Assembly: GCF_003234935.1 (NCBI RefSeq)
Contig: NZ_QKSB01000003.1
Span: 186,001-250,000 of the forward strand
Direction of reading: 5' to 3'
DNA: 64,000 nucleotides
From: Putridiphycobacter roseus
GTDB lineage: Bacteria > Bacteroidota > Bacteroidia > Flavobacteriales_D > Crocinitomicaceae
In this document: positions 47,117 through 56,922 of the stretch, piece by piece
How the letters are laid out: the number at the start of each line of letters is the position of its first letter
Position numbering within the stretch: position 1 is the first letter of the stretch
Position numbers and translations under genes: made by a program
The notes under the pieces: generated by a model
Told to the model about the DNA's origin: nothing
The model's input: only the letters and a program-made list of their open reading frames with translations
Database searches by the model: none

Positions 47117-47465
47117 TACCAAGCACTATGCTAGATGGATTCGTTTACCTAAAACCATAAATAATCAAGTATAGTGGTCCTTTTTACTGCTTAAATCTAT
47201 TGGAATAATCTTCAGTATGTCGTGGTATTATGTGCAGAAAAAATAGCCAATATTTTGTATTCCTATGGCGTGTTGGAAATGTACTTACCCTTTAGAGCAG
47301 CATACCATTCCTTCTCTTACAGTATAAAATAGGTTTTATAAAATGGATATAGATCAATATTGTCGACCTCTTTTTTTACCAAAAGTCCAACCAATAAAAC
47401 AATTATTTTATTAATCTCTCCTGGTAACCATAGGGTACCATACTATTATGGTAGACTAGGTGCTT
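47117..47465. other. Spacer without a gene, small inverted repeat
   Basis: I see no credible gene in these 349 bases on either strand. There is a stem TACCATA/TATGGTA (47436-47442 and 47447-47453) close to the end of the STAS gene, without a T-run. Confidence 0.5.
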
Positions 47466-47810
47466 TTATTTTGTTTCAATGAAACTAGTGGCAGCTTTTA
47501 AATTTTCGTAGATATTTAAAACTTTGTCTAATTGAGATATTTTCACCATTTTTTCTACATTGGCTTGTAATCCAGACAAGGCAAAAACACCACCTGCATC
47601 TTTACACAATCTATTCCCTATTAAGATAGCACTCAAACCTGAAGAATCACAATACTTCGTTTTGTTTAAGTCTAAAATAATAGAATTTACTGCATTTTTA
47701 TTTATCAGAACCAGTTCACTTTTGAGTTCAGAAGCATTAGTGGCATCTAATTTTTCAACATTAGACTGTATAACCGTATAATTCCCCTTGGTATCTATTG
47801 TAAAATTCAT
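47466..47810 (-). CDS. STAS-domain anti-sigma factor antagonist-like protein
   Basis: The 114-residue protein is a single STAS domain: NFTIDTKGNYTVIQSNVEKLDATNASELKSEL, then ILDLNKTKYCDSSGLSAILIGNRLC with the Ser-Ser of DSSG as the likely phosphorylation site. Relatives bind anti-sigma factors or form signalling complexes with kinases. No RsbW-like kinase or sigma gene is adjacent. A TAAATTTG box lies 24-31 bases upstream of the ATG. Confidence 0.87.
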   Translation of the reverse strand: MNFTIDTKGNYTVIQSNVEKLDATNASELKSELVLINKNAVNSIILDLNKTKYCDSSGLSAILIGNRLCKDAGGVFALSGLQANVEKMVKISQLDKVLNIYENLKAATSFIETK

Positions 47811-47833
47811 ATAAGTTTTTGGTTGTTGTTTAC

Positions 47834-47841
47834 CAAATTTA
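47834..47841 (-). promoter_or_regulatory. Candidate -7 promoter box of the STAS gene
   Basis: TAAATTTG on the minus strand matches TAnnTTTG, giving a leader of roughly 15-20 bases. No TTG is found at the -33 distance. Confidence 0.4.
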
Positions 47842-47912
47842 TTAATTTTTTTTAAATAGTATCTACCCTACACTTATTATTAATTATTTTATATTCGCAA
47901 TAAAATATATTT

Positions 47913-49145
47913 GTGACGCACATTCAACCATTCAAAGCCATCCGACCAGTAAGAGATAAAGTACAATTGGTAGCTTCAAGGCCTTACTACGCCTACACCA
48001 AACGTATGTTAGCTGCAAAGTTAAAGAGTAATCCTTATACATTTATTCATATTATCAACCCTGAATTTCACAAAAAGAATAAAACCAAACCAAATACAAA
48101 AGGTAGGTTTTTACGTGTGAAAGAGCGATTTAATGAGTTTTTTGAAGAAGGAATTTTCCTCCAGGATGAAAAAGATTCTATTTATGTTTATAGACAAACC
48201 AAAGATGGTCATCAATACCTCGGTTTTATTGGCGGTGCTGATTTAAATGAATATAAAGCTGGAAAAATAAAAAAGCACGAAGAAACGATTACTAAAAGAG
48301 AAGCTACTTTTTCTAAATATTTAAAAACAGTTGGTTTTAATGCGGAACCTGTTTTACTTTTTCATAAACACCATGATGATTTAAACAGTTTATTACTTGC
48401 ACAGACTAAGGTTAGAGCAGAATATGAATATACCACCACAGATAGAGTGAAACATGAATTATGGGTGATTGATGATGAAAATACCTTACAAGAAATTCAA
48501 CATCACTTTAACGATATAGAAGAAACTTATATCGCTGATGGGCATCACCGTTGTGCTTCTTCCGCTAGGTATTTTGAAGAAAGTGAGATTAAAAGTAAAG
48601 TGAACCAGCATGCTTTGGCCTTTTTCATATCCGATCAAAAATTAAATATATTAGATTTTAACCGTGTAGTTAAAGATTTAAATGGTTTGAGTATTAAATC
48701 CTACTTAGAAATCATCAGTAATTCATTCATCATAAAGGAAAAACCTGGTAAAACTTATGCGCCAAAACAATCTGGAGAGATAAGCATGTATTTAGAGCAA
48801 AAATGGTATAGTTTAACGCCATTACCCGAACTCATCAATTACGAGCATCCTGTGGAGCGATTAGACACTTATATTTTAACCCAATTGATACTACAACCAA
48901 TTCTAAACATTCAAGACTTAAAAGAAGATGAACGTATTGACTTTGTAAGTGGGGATAAAGGCATGAAAGGATTAAAAAAAGTGGTGGACAAAGGAGTTGC
49001 AAAAGTAGCATTTGGTCTATTCCCTATTTCTCCTCGTCAATTAATTGATGTAGCAGATGCCAATTTAATTATGCCGCCAAAATCGACATGGATTGAACCT
49101 AAATTAAGAAGTGGTTTAACTATTTATCCTTTAGAAACAGAATAA
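47913..49145 (+). CDS. DUF1015 family protein
   Basis: The 410-residue cytosolic protein begins THIQPFKAIRPVRDKV, the usual DUF1015 N-terminus. It carries the family's YIADGHHRCASSARYF motif in the middle and ends with MPPKSTWIEPKLRSGLTIY. Its function is not established; in many Bacteroidota it neighbours serine biosynthesis genes, which are absent here. GTG at 47913 is the only start that keeps the conserved beginning. yggS-like follows one base later. Confidence 0.87.
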   Translation: MTHIQPFKAIRPVRDKVQLVASRPYYAYTKRMLAAKLKSNPYTFIHIINPEFHKKNKTKPNTKGRFLRVKERFNEFFEEGIFLQDEKDSIYVYRQTKDGHQYLGFIGGADLNEYKAGKIKKHEETITKREATFSKYLKTVGFNAEPVLLFHKHHDDLNSLLLAQTKVRAEYEYTTTDRVKHELWVIDDENTLQEIQHHFNDIEETYIADGHHRCASSARYFEESEIKSKVNQHALAFFISDQKLNILDFNRVVKDLNGLSIKSYLEIISNSFIIKEKPGKTYAPKQSGEISMYLEQKWYSLTPLPELINYEHPVERLDTYILTQLILQPILNIQDLKEDERIDFVSGDKGMKGLKKVVDKGVAKVAFGLFPISPRQLIDVADANLIMPPKSTWIEPKLRSGLTIYPLETE

Positions 49146-49146
49146 G

Positions 49147-49806
49147 ATGGTACAAGAAGCGCTCAAACAATTAAAAGAAAATATTCCTGCACGAGTAACT
49201 TTGGTCGCCGTGTCAAAAACGAAGCCAAAGGAATTAATACAAGAAGCTTACGCTGCCAATCAACGTATTTTTGGCGAGAATAAGGCCCAAGAAATGGCGG
49301 AAAAACACTTGGCACTTCCCAAGGACATTGAATGGCATTTCATTGGTCATTTACAAAGTAATAAAATAAAATACATTGCCCCTTTTGTCAGTTTAATTCA
49401 TGCGGTAGACAGTGTTAAACTTTTAAAGAAAATTGACCAAGAAGGAGCAAAAAATGAACGTATCATCCCGGTTTTATTACAATTCCATATTGCAAAAGAA
49501 GCGAGTAAATTTGGCTTTAATTCGACAATAATTGATGAAATGGTTGCCAATGATTTGTTTACCGCATTAAAGCACGTAGAAATTAGAGGTGTAATGGGAA
49601 TGGCAACTTTCACTGAAAACGAGCAAGTAGTAAAAGAAGAATTTGATACCCTAAAGCACATTTTTGACACCTTAAAAAGTGACGTATTTAATAACGAGTC
49701 TTCCTTTAAAGAAATTTCTATGGGAATGAGTGGCGACTATCCAATAGCCATTGCCGCAGGGAGTACCATGATTCGTGTCGGCAGTGCAATATTTGGTAGT
49801 AGATAG
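49147..49806 (+). CDS. YggS-family pyridoxal phosphate homeostasis protein
   Basis: PLP-binding protein of the YggS/PROSC family, which buffers PLP and affects amino-acid and keto-acid balance without a known reaction. The 219-residue TIM-barrel protein has the PLP-lysine in VAVSKTKP, FGENKAQEM, WHFIGHLQSNKIKYIA, and the C-terminal SMGMSGDYPIAIAAGSTMIRVGSAIFG. It starts one base after the DUF1015 stop, so both are made from one transcript. Confidence 0.94.
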   Translation: MVQEALKQLKENIPARVTLVAVSKTKPKELIQEAYAANQRIFGENKAQEMAEKHLALPKDIEWHFIGHLQSNKIKYIAPFVSLIHAVDSVKLLKKIDQEGAKNERIIPVLLQFHIAKEASKFGFNSTIIDEMVANDLFTALKHVEIRGVMGMATFTENEQVVKEEFDTLKHIFDTLKSDVFNNESSFKEISMGMSGDYPIAIAAGSTMIRVGSAIFGSR

Positions 49807-49977
49807 GTTATCGATTTTACCTTCCTCATTCAGTTAACAACTTTCCATAAAACAGGAAAAATACCTCTGTTGGTTTTTAACTGGAGCCATAGTGTAATTA
49901 AATAACTTATTATGGTATTGCTACAAGCAGAACATGAAACGAGTTTTAACTAGTAGTTTTTTCTTTCACCATTAATT

Positions 49978-50763
49978 TTACTCCCCAAGTAATGCTTTGA
50001 CTTCTTTTTCTAAAGTGCGGCCATACTGGTAACCATATTCAAATATTTCTTCAATTTTTTTTAAATCAAAAATACCATACTGACTCATGTCTGGTGGTTC
50101 TATAAACAAGGCACATTTTTTAATTTTTGGTCCTAAGTTATTGTTGAGCGCCAAATGAAAACTTCTATCCAAAATATCGTTCATATGAATGGCTTCCACT
50201 TCTTTTTTAATGGAATTAACATAAATGCCAATTACTTTATCGCATTTATTTAATATTGGATCAATTGGAAAATTATCGAGTACACCACCATCCACAAAAT
50301 AGGTTCCCTTATAGGCAATAGGTTGAAAAACGACAGGAATACAACTAGAAGCCATTAATGACATAGAAAGGTTACCGGTAGAGAAATGTACAACTTCCCC
50401 TTTCATAATATCAGTAGCTGTGACATAAAGTGGAATTTTTAAATCAGAGAATACATTTTTCGGGAAATATTGTTTGTAAATATTTTCAAATCCCTTCATA
50501 GAAAACACACCTTGCTTTTTAATCAGAATACTAGAAAAATTGAAAAATTTTCCACTTTTAACAATGGCAAGTATTTCTTTAATAGAAAACCCTTTGGCAT
50601 AAAACGCACCAGCGATAGCTCCTGCACTAGTCCCCGAAATAATAGTGGGCTGCACACCGAATTCTTCTAAGGCTTTTAGAATGCCTAAATGAGCAATTCC
50701 CCTTGCGCCACCGCCAGATAATACAATGCCTATTTTAGGTTTAGTTAGTACAGTTTCACTCAT
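49978..50763 (-). CDS. Patatin-like phospholipase family protein
   Basis: The 261-residue protein has the patatin Ser/Asp dyad. GGGARGIAHLGIL forms the oxyanion hole, GTSAGAIAG carries the nucleophile Ser, and DGGVLDNFP the Asp. Bacterial relatives hydrolyse lipids. There is no signal peptide, so it is probably cytosolic or membrane-peripheral. It is a single gene, convergent with yggS across a 171-base spacer. Confidence 0.9.
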   Translation of the reverse strand: MSETVLTKPKIGIVLSGGGARGIAHLGILKALEEFGVQPTIISGTSAGAIAGAFYAKGFSIKEILAIVKSGKFFNFSSILIKKQGVFSMKGFENIYKQYFPKNVFSDLKIPLYVTATDIMKGEVVHFSTGNLSMSLMASSCIPVVFQPIAYKGTYFVDGGVLDNFPIDPILNKCDKVIGIYVNSIKKEVEAIHMNDILDRSFHLALNNNLGPKIKKCALFIEPPDMSQYGIFDLKKIEEIFEYGYQYGRTLEKEVKALLGE

Positions 50764-51145
50764 AGTTGATATCTAAGTAGCCTTAAGGCAGTATAAAATT
50801 AATAATTTAAGCTGAACAGCTTACACAAAATTAAAAATAGGACCAATTCTCCGCTAATTTAAAACTAGTCTACCTAGCCTAGATCTTCAGTAATAAATCA
50901 CCGGAAAAACAGGGGCAACAGCGCACAAAAAAAAGTCAATCATCTGATATCAATGAATTAAAGTATTTAAAATTGCGCAAAAACATGATGAAAATAAATT
51001 GTTTTTTATAAATTTGTAATAGGAAAGCATACAAAAAGCCGACACTTTAATAGTGTTTAAAAATTCTAGGTAAAGTATCGTCAGATAACCTGTTTTATTA
51101 TTCAATAAGCTGTCCGTTTAGCATTGCTTTTTCAAGAATACTAAT
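50764..51145. other. Spacer without a gene, with two perfect palindromes
   Basis: The 382 bases between the divergent patatin and cytochrome genes hold no credible gene. GCCTTAAGGC (50780-50789) is a perfect ten-base palindrome 17 bases from the patatin ATG. TAAGCTG-AA-CAGCTTA (50808-50823) is a perfect inverted repeat, and TTGCGCAA (50973-50980) is another eight-base palindrome. They may be operator sites. Confidence 0.5.
51009..51016 (+). promoter_or_regulatory. Candidate -7 promoter box of the di-heme cytochrome gene
   Basis: TAAATTTG matches TAnnTTTG, about 130 bases before the ATG. No TTG is found at the -33 distance, so support is modest. It would imply a leader of some 125 bases. Confidence 0.35.
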
Positions 51146-52642
51146 ATGTCATGTATGAAAAAAAAATATTTAATTTTATTTATCGCCACTGGAAGTTTAC
51201 TTCTTCTCAGTTTTCAAGTATTTAAAAGTGGGTCGTTTTTATTACAATCTTCAGGTATTGTAATTGAAAATTACGTTGAACCTGATTATGGCTTAGGCGC
51301 TGGACATATAGATTCATTGCTTCCTTTTCCTGAATTTAAAGATGGCGACAGAACTCCTTTTGATTTATGGAGATACGGTGGAAAAGACAAATCCTCCTTT
51401 TCGAATGCAGAATTACCTATGGAATGGAACGCATGGTTAGCCTTTAATCAGGAGCGAAAACCTGCCTTAATGCATGACATTGATGCCTATATGCATTCAA
51501 GGTATAATTTTTCACAAGAAGCTTTTCCAGGAGTATTCATGTCTGGTGGCAGAAAGAAAATCATGAAGGGACCAGTTTCAAGACTACCAAAAGGAATTAA
51601 TACCTATGAAGAACTTGCCAACCTAAGTCCTGAAGAGATTAAGTATAGAGATTTATTTCCATTTAAACCTTTAGCGCATCCCCTGGCCTCTACTGCACAC
51701 ATGGTCTTTCCTGATGCATGGAATAAAGCGCATCCTGAACATGTACGAATGGATTTAGACCATGACTATCCAGAGGCTTATTTACCAGAGTTTCCTGCGC
51801 CTATGTTTTTAACCACGCATAAAGAATTAGGGGATGTCACCAACGGAAGGGAAATTACATTTTCTAACTATTTTGAAATATTCAATGGGTTATTGACCCC
51901 TGAGCAGCTAGAAGGTTTAAAAGAATTACTAAGACCTAGTCCAACTGGATGGTTTAACCAGACAACACACAGGGTAACCGTTGAACCTAGTACTGGTGTG
52001 GCTTGCTTTTCTTGTCACGTAAACGGTCACACAAACGGTGCCTTTGAGTTAGCTCCTGATAGCAGACCTCAGTTGTCTCGACTACGTGTTGGTACACCAT
52101 CTATGAGAGGTAACTATAACATGATGCAGTTTGCCTCAAAACGTTCCATCAGGAGTATGGACCATTTTGCTGAAGTAGAGGAGTATTTTGATGGAGACCC
52201 TGCAATGATGCAACAAATTGGACCCCGAGCAATTCAAAAAGTGGTAGCCAATAGAATGGGTGATTTTAATGCCATTTTAGATTTCCCTCCTGCTCCTAAG
52301 TTAGACGCCATGAATCAATTAATTCCGGAGAAAGCAACAGAGCAAGAATTATTAGGTGAAAAATTATTTAATGGTAAAGCCAAATGTATTACATGCCACA
52401 GTGGTCCCGCTTTTGTAGATGATTATTTGCACGACCTACAAGTAGAACGGTTTTATATTGGTAGACCTGAAGGGCCAATCAAAACTTTTTCTTTAAGAGG
52501 CATTAAAGATTCTCCTCCTTATTTACATGATGATCGGCTACCTACTCTAGACGATACCGTGGAGTTTTTCAATTTAGTATTGGGATTAAAGTTAACGAAA
52601 GTAGAGAAAGAGGCACTTACTGCTTATTTATTATGTCTATAA
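51146..52642 (+). CDS. Exported di-heme cytochrome c (peroxidase/MauG-like)
   Basis: The 498-residue protein has an N-terminal hydrophobic signal (KKYLILFIATGSLLLLSFQVF). Its two c-type heme sites are CFSCH at 287-291 and CITCH at 414-418, which also carry axial His. The layout, with the second heme followed by FSLRGIKDSPPYLHDDRLPTLDDTVEFFN, matches the bacterial cytochrome c peroxidase/MauG family. The first 280 residues have no domain I can name. It is a single gene; the ATG at 51155 is an equally good start. Confidence 0.85.
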   Translation: MSCMKKKYLILFIATGSLLLLSFQVFKSGSFLLQSSGIVIENYVEPDYGLGAGHIDSLLPFPEFKDGDRTPFDLWRYGGKDKSSFSNAELPMEWNAWLAFNQERKPALMHDIDAYMHSRYNFSQEAFPGVFMSGGRKKIMKGPVSRLPKGINTYEELANLSPEEIKYRDLFPFKPLAHPLASTAHMVFPDAWNKAHPEHVRMDLDHDYPEAYLPEFPAPMFLTTHKELGDVTNGREITFSNYFEIFNGLLTPEQLEGLKELLRPSPTGWFNQTTHRVTVEPSTGVACFSCHVNGHTNGAFELAPDSRPQLSRLRVGTPSMRGNYNMMQFASKRSIRSMDHFAEVEEYFDGDPAMMQQIGPRAIQKVVANRMGDFNAILDFPPAPKLDAMNQLIPEKATEQELLGEKLFNGKAKCITCHSGPAFVDDYLHDLQVERFYIGRPEGPIKTFSLRGIKDSPPYLHDDRLPTLDDTVEFFNLVLGLKLTKVEKEALTAYLLCL

Positions 52643-53194
52643 TTTATTATAGTGACCAACTATTGAAGCCCAAGTTAATCATGATAATTTTTAATTCCCT
52701 CAAAAATATTTTTTAGAGTTTTCAGTTTTTTGCGTTTACTTCTGGCTTCATTTAGTAGGAAGTACATGGTAAATAGGATTTATTCAAAACCTATATTTCT
52801 TTTAACTCCCCTAGTAGCGCTTGTCTGTTTACCAAAAACATGACAGATACAACCCAACTAACTTCACTCGCTTATTTTTAGCAAGTGAAGTTTAGGGTCG
52901 CACAATATTGAAGAAATATAAAACTCTGGAATTTTAAACTATACGTACAAATGGTTTAAGCTATGCTATTACCTATCCAATTTTCATCAACGGATATCAA
53001 CACCTATCCACTAAATACTATTTTTAGGTAGATCTATCTCCATTTTTATAGGGTATTAAATTACTGGTCGAATTACATACGTAAATCAGCATAACGCATC
53101 CTTTCCTTAATTATCGGCTAAATTATAGCGTAAAAAAAGACAAAAATCCTCCAAGAAAAGACCACTCCTATGTTATTTTACAGCGTTTATAAAA
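52643..53194. other. Spacer without a gene, imperfect hairpin
   Basis: The 552 bases between the convergent cytochrome and pyruvate carboxylase genes hold no credible gene. A stem of AACTTCACTCGCT with AGCAAGTGAAGTT (52860-52872 and 52880-52892, one C:A mismatch, seven-base loop) lies about 220 bases after the cytochrome stop. It is not followed by a clear T-run. Confidence 0.45.
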
Positions 53195-56100
53195 TTATTC
53201 AAAAACAATTACAACGTCATCTTGATGTACCATTTCATTGTTCGATAAAACAACCACTTTAATTACGCCATCCATAGGTGCTACAACAGTACTTTCCATT
53301 TTCATAGCTTCGATTAAAAATAAGGGGTTATTTTTTTTGACTTTATCACCTATTTTGACAAGAATACCGGTCAGTTTACCTTGAAGAGGCGCACCAATTT
53401 CTTTTTCATTGCTGACTTTTCTATTGGTTTTGGTCTCAATATCTAAGCTTTCATTTTTCACTTGGATGTGTCTATTTTGACCATTCAATTTAAAATACAC
53501 TTGACAATTACCAGCATCATCAGGCGCGGTAATATTTAAGAATTTAATGATGATATTTTTACCATGTGAAATTTCGACTAAAATTTCTTCATTTTGTTTC
53601 ATACCGTAAAAAAAGGTCTGCGTTGGAATTACCCAAACATCTCCATTCACCTCATTAAATTCATGAAATTCTCGGTATACTTTTGGGTATAATTTAAAAC
53701 TCAAAAAGTCTAAATCTGTTTTATGTTTACCAAATTCATTTTGAAATTCCTTAAATTCCTTATCAAAGTCTACCGGTTCTAGGTGTTCATTTGGCCTGTC
53801 GGTAAAAGCAACTTGATCTTTCAATATTATCGCCTGTAAAGCAGCTGGAAAACCACCATAAGGCTGACCAATATCTCCCTTAAAAAAGTTAATCACAGAG
53901 TCCGGGAAAGCAAAATCTTTACCTTTGGTTAAAATATCCTCTTTGGTATATCCATTACTCGTCATAAACATTGCCATATCCCCAACCACCTTACTTGAAG
54001 GTGTAACCTTTACCACATCACCAAATAAATCATTTGCTATTTTATAGTTCTCCTTAATGGTTTCAAATTTATCTTCAATACCAAGTCCTCTAGCTTGCGG
54101 TCTCAAGTTAGAATATTGTCCACCTGGAATTTCATTTTCATACACTTGTGCCGTACCTGCTTTTAACTCCGATTCAAATGGATAATACAATTCTCTTACG
54201 TCTTCCCAATAATTAGAAAACTCATTTAATTTTCCGATATTAATATTGTTTCCGCGCTCCTGTCCTTTTAACAAGTGCACCATAGAATTAAAGTTTGGCT
54301 GAGCGGTCAATCCACTCATGCTACTTAAAGAAACATCAACAGCATCTACCCCTGCTTCGATTGCTTTTAAATAAGTGGCAGACTGAATGGAGGAAGTATC
54401 GTGCGTATGCAGGTGAATAGGAATAGAAACCGTTTGTTTTAAGGAGGTAATTAATTTTTCTGCAGCATAGGGTGTCAACAAACCAGCCATGTCTTTTATT
54501 CCTATGATATGCGCCCCCATATCTTCTAACTCCTTCCCTAAGTCGACATAGTATTGAAGGTTAAACTTTTGTTTAGCCGGGTCCATAATATCCCCAGTAT
54601 AACAGATACATGCTTCGGCAATACTATTAGTTTCTTCACGCACTGTTTTAATACTTAAAGCCATAGATTTGGTCCAATTTAAAGAATCAAAAATTCTAAA
54701 AATATCCATGCCATTATCTGCTGCTTTAGTAATAAACTTGGCCACTAAATTATCAGGATAAGCGGTATAACCAACCGCATTGCTACTCCGCAATAACATC
54801 TGGGTTAAAACATTTGGCATTGCTTCGCGCAATAAGCGCAAACGCATCCAAGGATCTTCTTTTAAGAAGCGCATACAAACATCAAAAGTGGCTCCACCCC
54901 AAATTTCCATAGAAAAAATTTCAGGATGATTTTTAGCAAAACTTTCGGCTACAGCCAACATGTCTTTTGTTCTGACTCTTGTAGCTAAAAGCGATTGATG
55001 CGCATCTCTAAAAGTAGTATCGGTATACAATACTTGCTTTTCATTTTTCATCCATTGGCAAAATTTATCCGCCCCCATTTCGTTCAACATATCCTTTGTT
55101 CCCCTTGGATACACATCTGACTTGTCAAAAGCGGGCACTTTAGGCATCCTAAAAGTTTTATTAGGATCAATAAATTTTACGTCGCTATTACCATTTACTA
55201 TGGTATTCGCAATGTATTTTAAAGTTTTTGTAGCCCTATCTTTTCTGGCTTTAAAAATAAATAATTCTGGATGATTTTCTATAAAACCAACATTTTGTTC
55301 TCCATTGATAAAAACGGGATGTTGCACCACGTTTTGTAAAAATGGAATATTGGTTTTTACCCCCCTAATTCTAAATTCAATGAGTGCCCTATCTAGCCGT
55401 TCTGCTGCTCCTCTCAAAGTCCTTCCCCATGCAGAAACTTTCACCAACATGCTGTCAAAAAATGGTGAAATTGTAACCCCAGGGTATGAACTTCCTTCGT
55501 CTAATCGAATGCCCATACCACCTGCATTTCTATAAGCGATAATGGTCCCATAATCGGGTTGAAAATTATTTTGCGGATCTTCCGTCGTTATTCTACATTG
55601 AATAGCAAACCCTTGTAATTTTACATCCTCTTGATTAGTAATAAAAATACTTGGGTGCGCCAATTCCAATCCACTTGCAATTAATATTTGAGTTCGCACA
55701 ATATCTATTCCGGTTACTTCTTCCGTTATCGTATGCTCGACCTGTATTCTTGGGTTGACTTCAATAAAATACATATTCTCTTCAGCATCCAATAGAAACT
55801 CTACAGTTCCGGCATTATAATAACCAACTTGCTTACCTATTTTAATGGCATAATCGTACAACTTTTTTTTAGTCTCGGGTTTTAAAGAAGGTGCTGGAGC
55901 GACCTCTACTACTTTTTGAAATCTACGTTGCACTGAACAATCTCTTTCATACAGATGGATTAAGTTACCTTGCTCATCCCCTAGTAATTGTACTTCTATA
56001 TGTTTAGGATTTTCAATGTATTTTTCTAGAAAAATAGTATCAATTCCAAACGCTTTTTGTGCTTCATTTTTGGCTTCGGTAAAAGCCTTACTTAATTCTT

Positions 56101-56638
56101 CGTCTGAACGCACTACACGCATGCCTCTGCCACCACCTCCAGCAGCTGCTTTCACCATAATGGGATAGCCTATTTTTTTGGCTTCACTTAAAGCATTGCT
56201 GACTTCATTCATTTCAATTTGGCTGTCTTCAATAACAGGGACATCAGCAGCTCTTGCAATTATTTTTGCTGCTACCTTATCGCCTAATTGTGCCATAGAC
56301 TCTGGTGAAGGTCCAACAAACTTAATACCTTCTTCTCTACAACGCCTAGCAAATGTTACATTCTCACTTAAAAAACCGTAGCCGGGATGAATGGCATCAA
56401 TTTTTTGTTTTTTCGCCAAGAGAATAATTTCTTCAATATCCAAATAAGGTTTTAAAGGTTCTTCGTCGGGACCAATTTGATAAGCTTCATCCGCTTTATA
56501 TCGGTGTAATGAATATCTATCTTCAAAAGTGTAAAGTGCAACAGTTCTAATTTTTAGTTCTGTCGCTGCTCTAAAAATACGGATAGCTATCTCTCCTCTA
56601 TTAGCTACTAAAAGTCGTTTTATAGGTAAATCATGCAT
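53195..56638 (-). CDS. pyc: Pyruvate carboxylase
   Basis: This biotin enzyme makes oxaloacetate from pyruvate, refilling the TCA cycle. The 1147-residue chain has all domains in order. Biotin carboxylase is about 1-460 (KAAAGGGGRGMRVV, RDCSVQRRFQKVVE, EVNPRIQVEH). Carboxyltransferase is about 540-810 (DTTFRDAHQSLLATRVRT, WGGATFDVCMRFL, HTHDT). The tetramerisation region precedes a C-terminal biotinyl domain with the acceptor Lys1113 in EAMKMES. A single-chain pyc is typical in Bacteroidota. It is a single gene. Confidence 0.97.
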   Translation of the reverse strand: MHDLPIKRLLVANRGEIAIRIFRAATELKIRTVALYTFEDRYSLHRYKADEAYQIGPDEEPLKPYLDIEEIILLAKKQKIDAIHPGYGFLSENVTFARRCREEGIKFVGPSPESMAQLGDKVAAKIIARAADVPVIEDSQIEMNEVSNALSEAKKIGYPIMVKAAAGGGGRGMRVVRSDEELSKAFTEAKNEAQKAFGIDTIFLEKYIENPKHIEVQLLGDEQGNLIHLYERDCSVQRRFQKVVEVAPAPSLKPETKKKLYDYAIKIGKQVGYYNAGTVEFLLDAEENMYFIEVNPRIQVEHTITEEVTGIDIVRTQILIASGLELAHPSIFITNQEDVKLQGFAIQCRITTEDPQNNFQPDYGTIIAYRNAGGMGIRLDEGSSYPGVTISPFFDSMLVKVSAWGRTLRGAAERLDRALIEFRIRGVKTNIPFLQNVVQHPVFINGEQNVGFIENHPELFIFKARKDRATKTLKYIANTIVNGNSDVKFIDPNKTFRMPKVPAFDKSDVYPRGTKDMLNEMGADKFCQWMKNEKQVLYTDTTFRDAHQSLLATRVRTKDMLAVAESFAKNHPEIFSMEIWGGATFDVCMRFLKEDPWMRLRLLREAMPNVLTQMLLRSSNAVGYTAYPDNLVAKFITKAADNGMDIFRIFDSLNWTKSMALSIKTVREETNSIAEACICYTGDIMDPAKQKFNLQYYVDLGKELEDMGAHIIGIKDMAGLLTPYAAEKLITSLKQTVSIPIHLHTHDTSSIQSATYLKAIEAGVDAVDVSLSSMSGLTAQPNFNSMVHLLKGQERGNNINIGKLNEFSNYWEDVRELYYPFESELKAGTAQVYENEIPGGQYSNLRPQARGLGIEDKFETIKENYKIANDLFGDVVKVTPSSKVVGDMAMFMTSNGYTKEDILTKGKDFAFPDSVINFFKGDIGQPYGGFPAALQAIILKDQVAFTDRPNEHLEPVDFDKEFKEFQNEFGKHKTDLDFLSFKLYPKVYREFHEFNEVNGDVWVIPTQTFFYGMKQNEEILVEISHGKNIIIKFLNITAPDDAGNCQVYFKLNGQNRHIQVKNESLDIETKTNRKVSNEKEIGAPLQGKLTGILVKIGDKVKKNNPLFLIEAMKMESTVVAPMDGVIKVVVLSNNEMVHQDDVVIVFE

Positions 56639-56922
56639 GTGTAATAAGGCTACTTTAAAATGAATAAATATGAAATTTTACAAATAAATAAATATACATA
56701 ATTTATGGATACTTAATTCAGTCAAAAGATAAGCGTAATTTTTTTTATATAAATATAAGCAATCCAATAAAAGAGTATCATACCGTAATATGATAGTATT
56801 GTGTTATCATTTACCTAGGGTAAGATAAAAAATTTATACCAAATTTTAATCCATCACTTTCTTTAAGGGAGTAGGAAGAAACTTTCTCCCCCTTTTCCTT
56901 TGAGGCAAAAAAAAACTAGTAA
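56639..56922. other. Spacer upstream of pyc, with nested inverted repeats
   Basis: The 284 bases between argH and pyc hold no gene. TATCATA (56776-56782) pairs with TATGATA (56789-56795); the same TATGATA can also pair with a TTATCAT about ten bases further on. There is also a GGGAG/CTCCC pair near 56870-56895. No strong terminator or promoter stands out. Confidence 0.45.

Noticed and set aside
52860..52892. Terminator of the cytochrome gene
   Set aside because: The hairpin is about 220 bases past the stop and lacks a clear T-run, so I only list it as an inverted repeat in the spacer.
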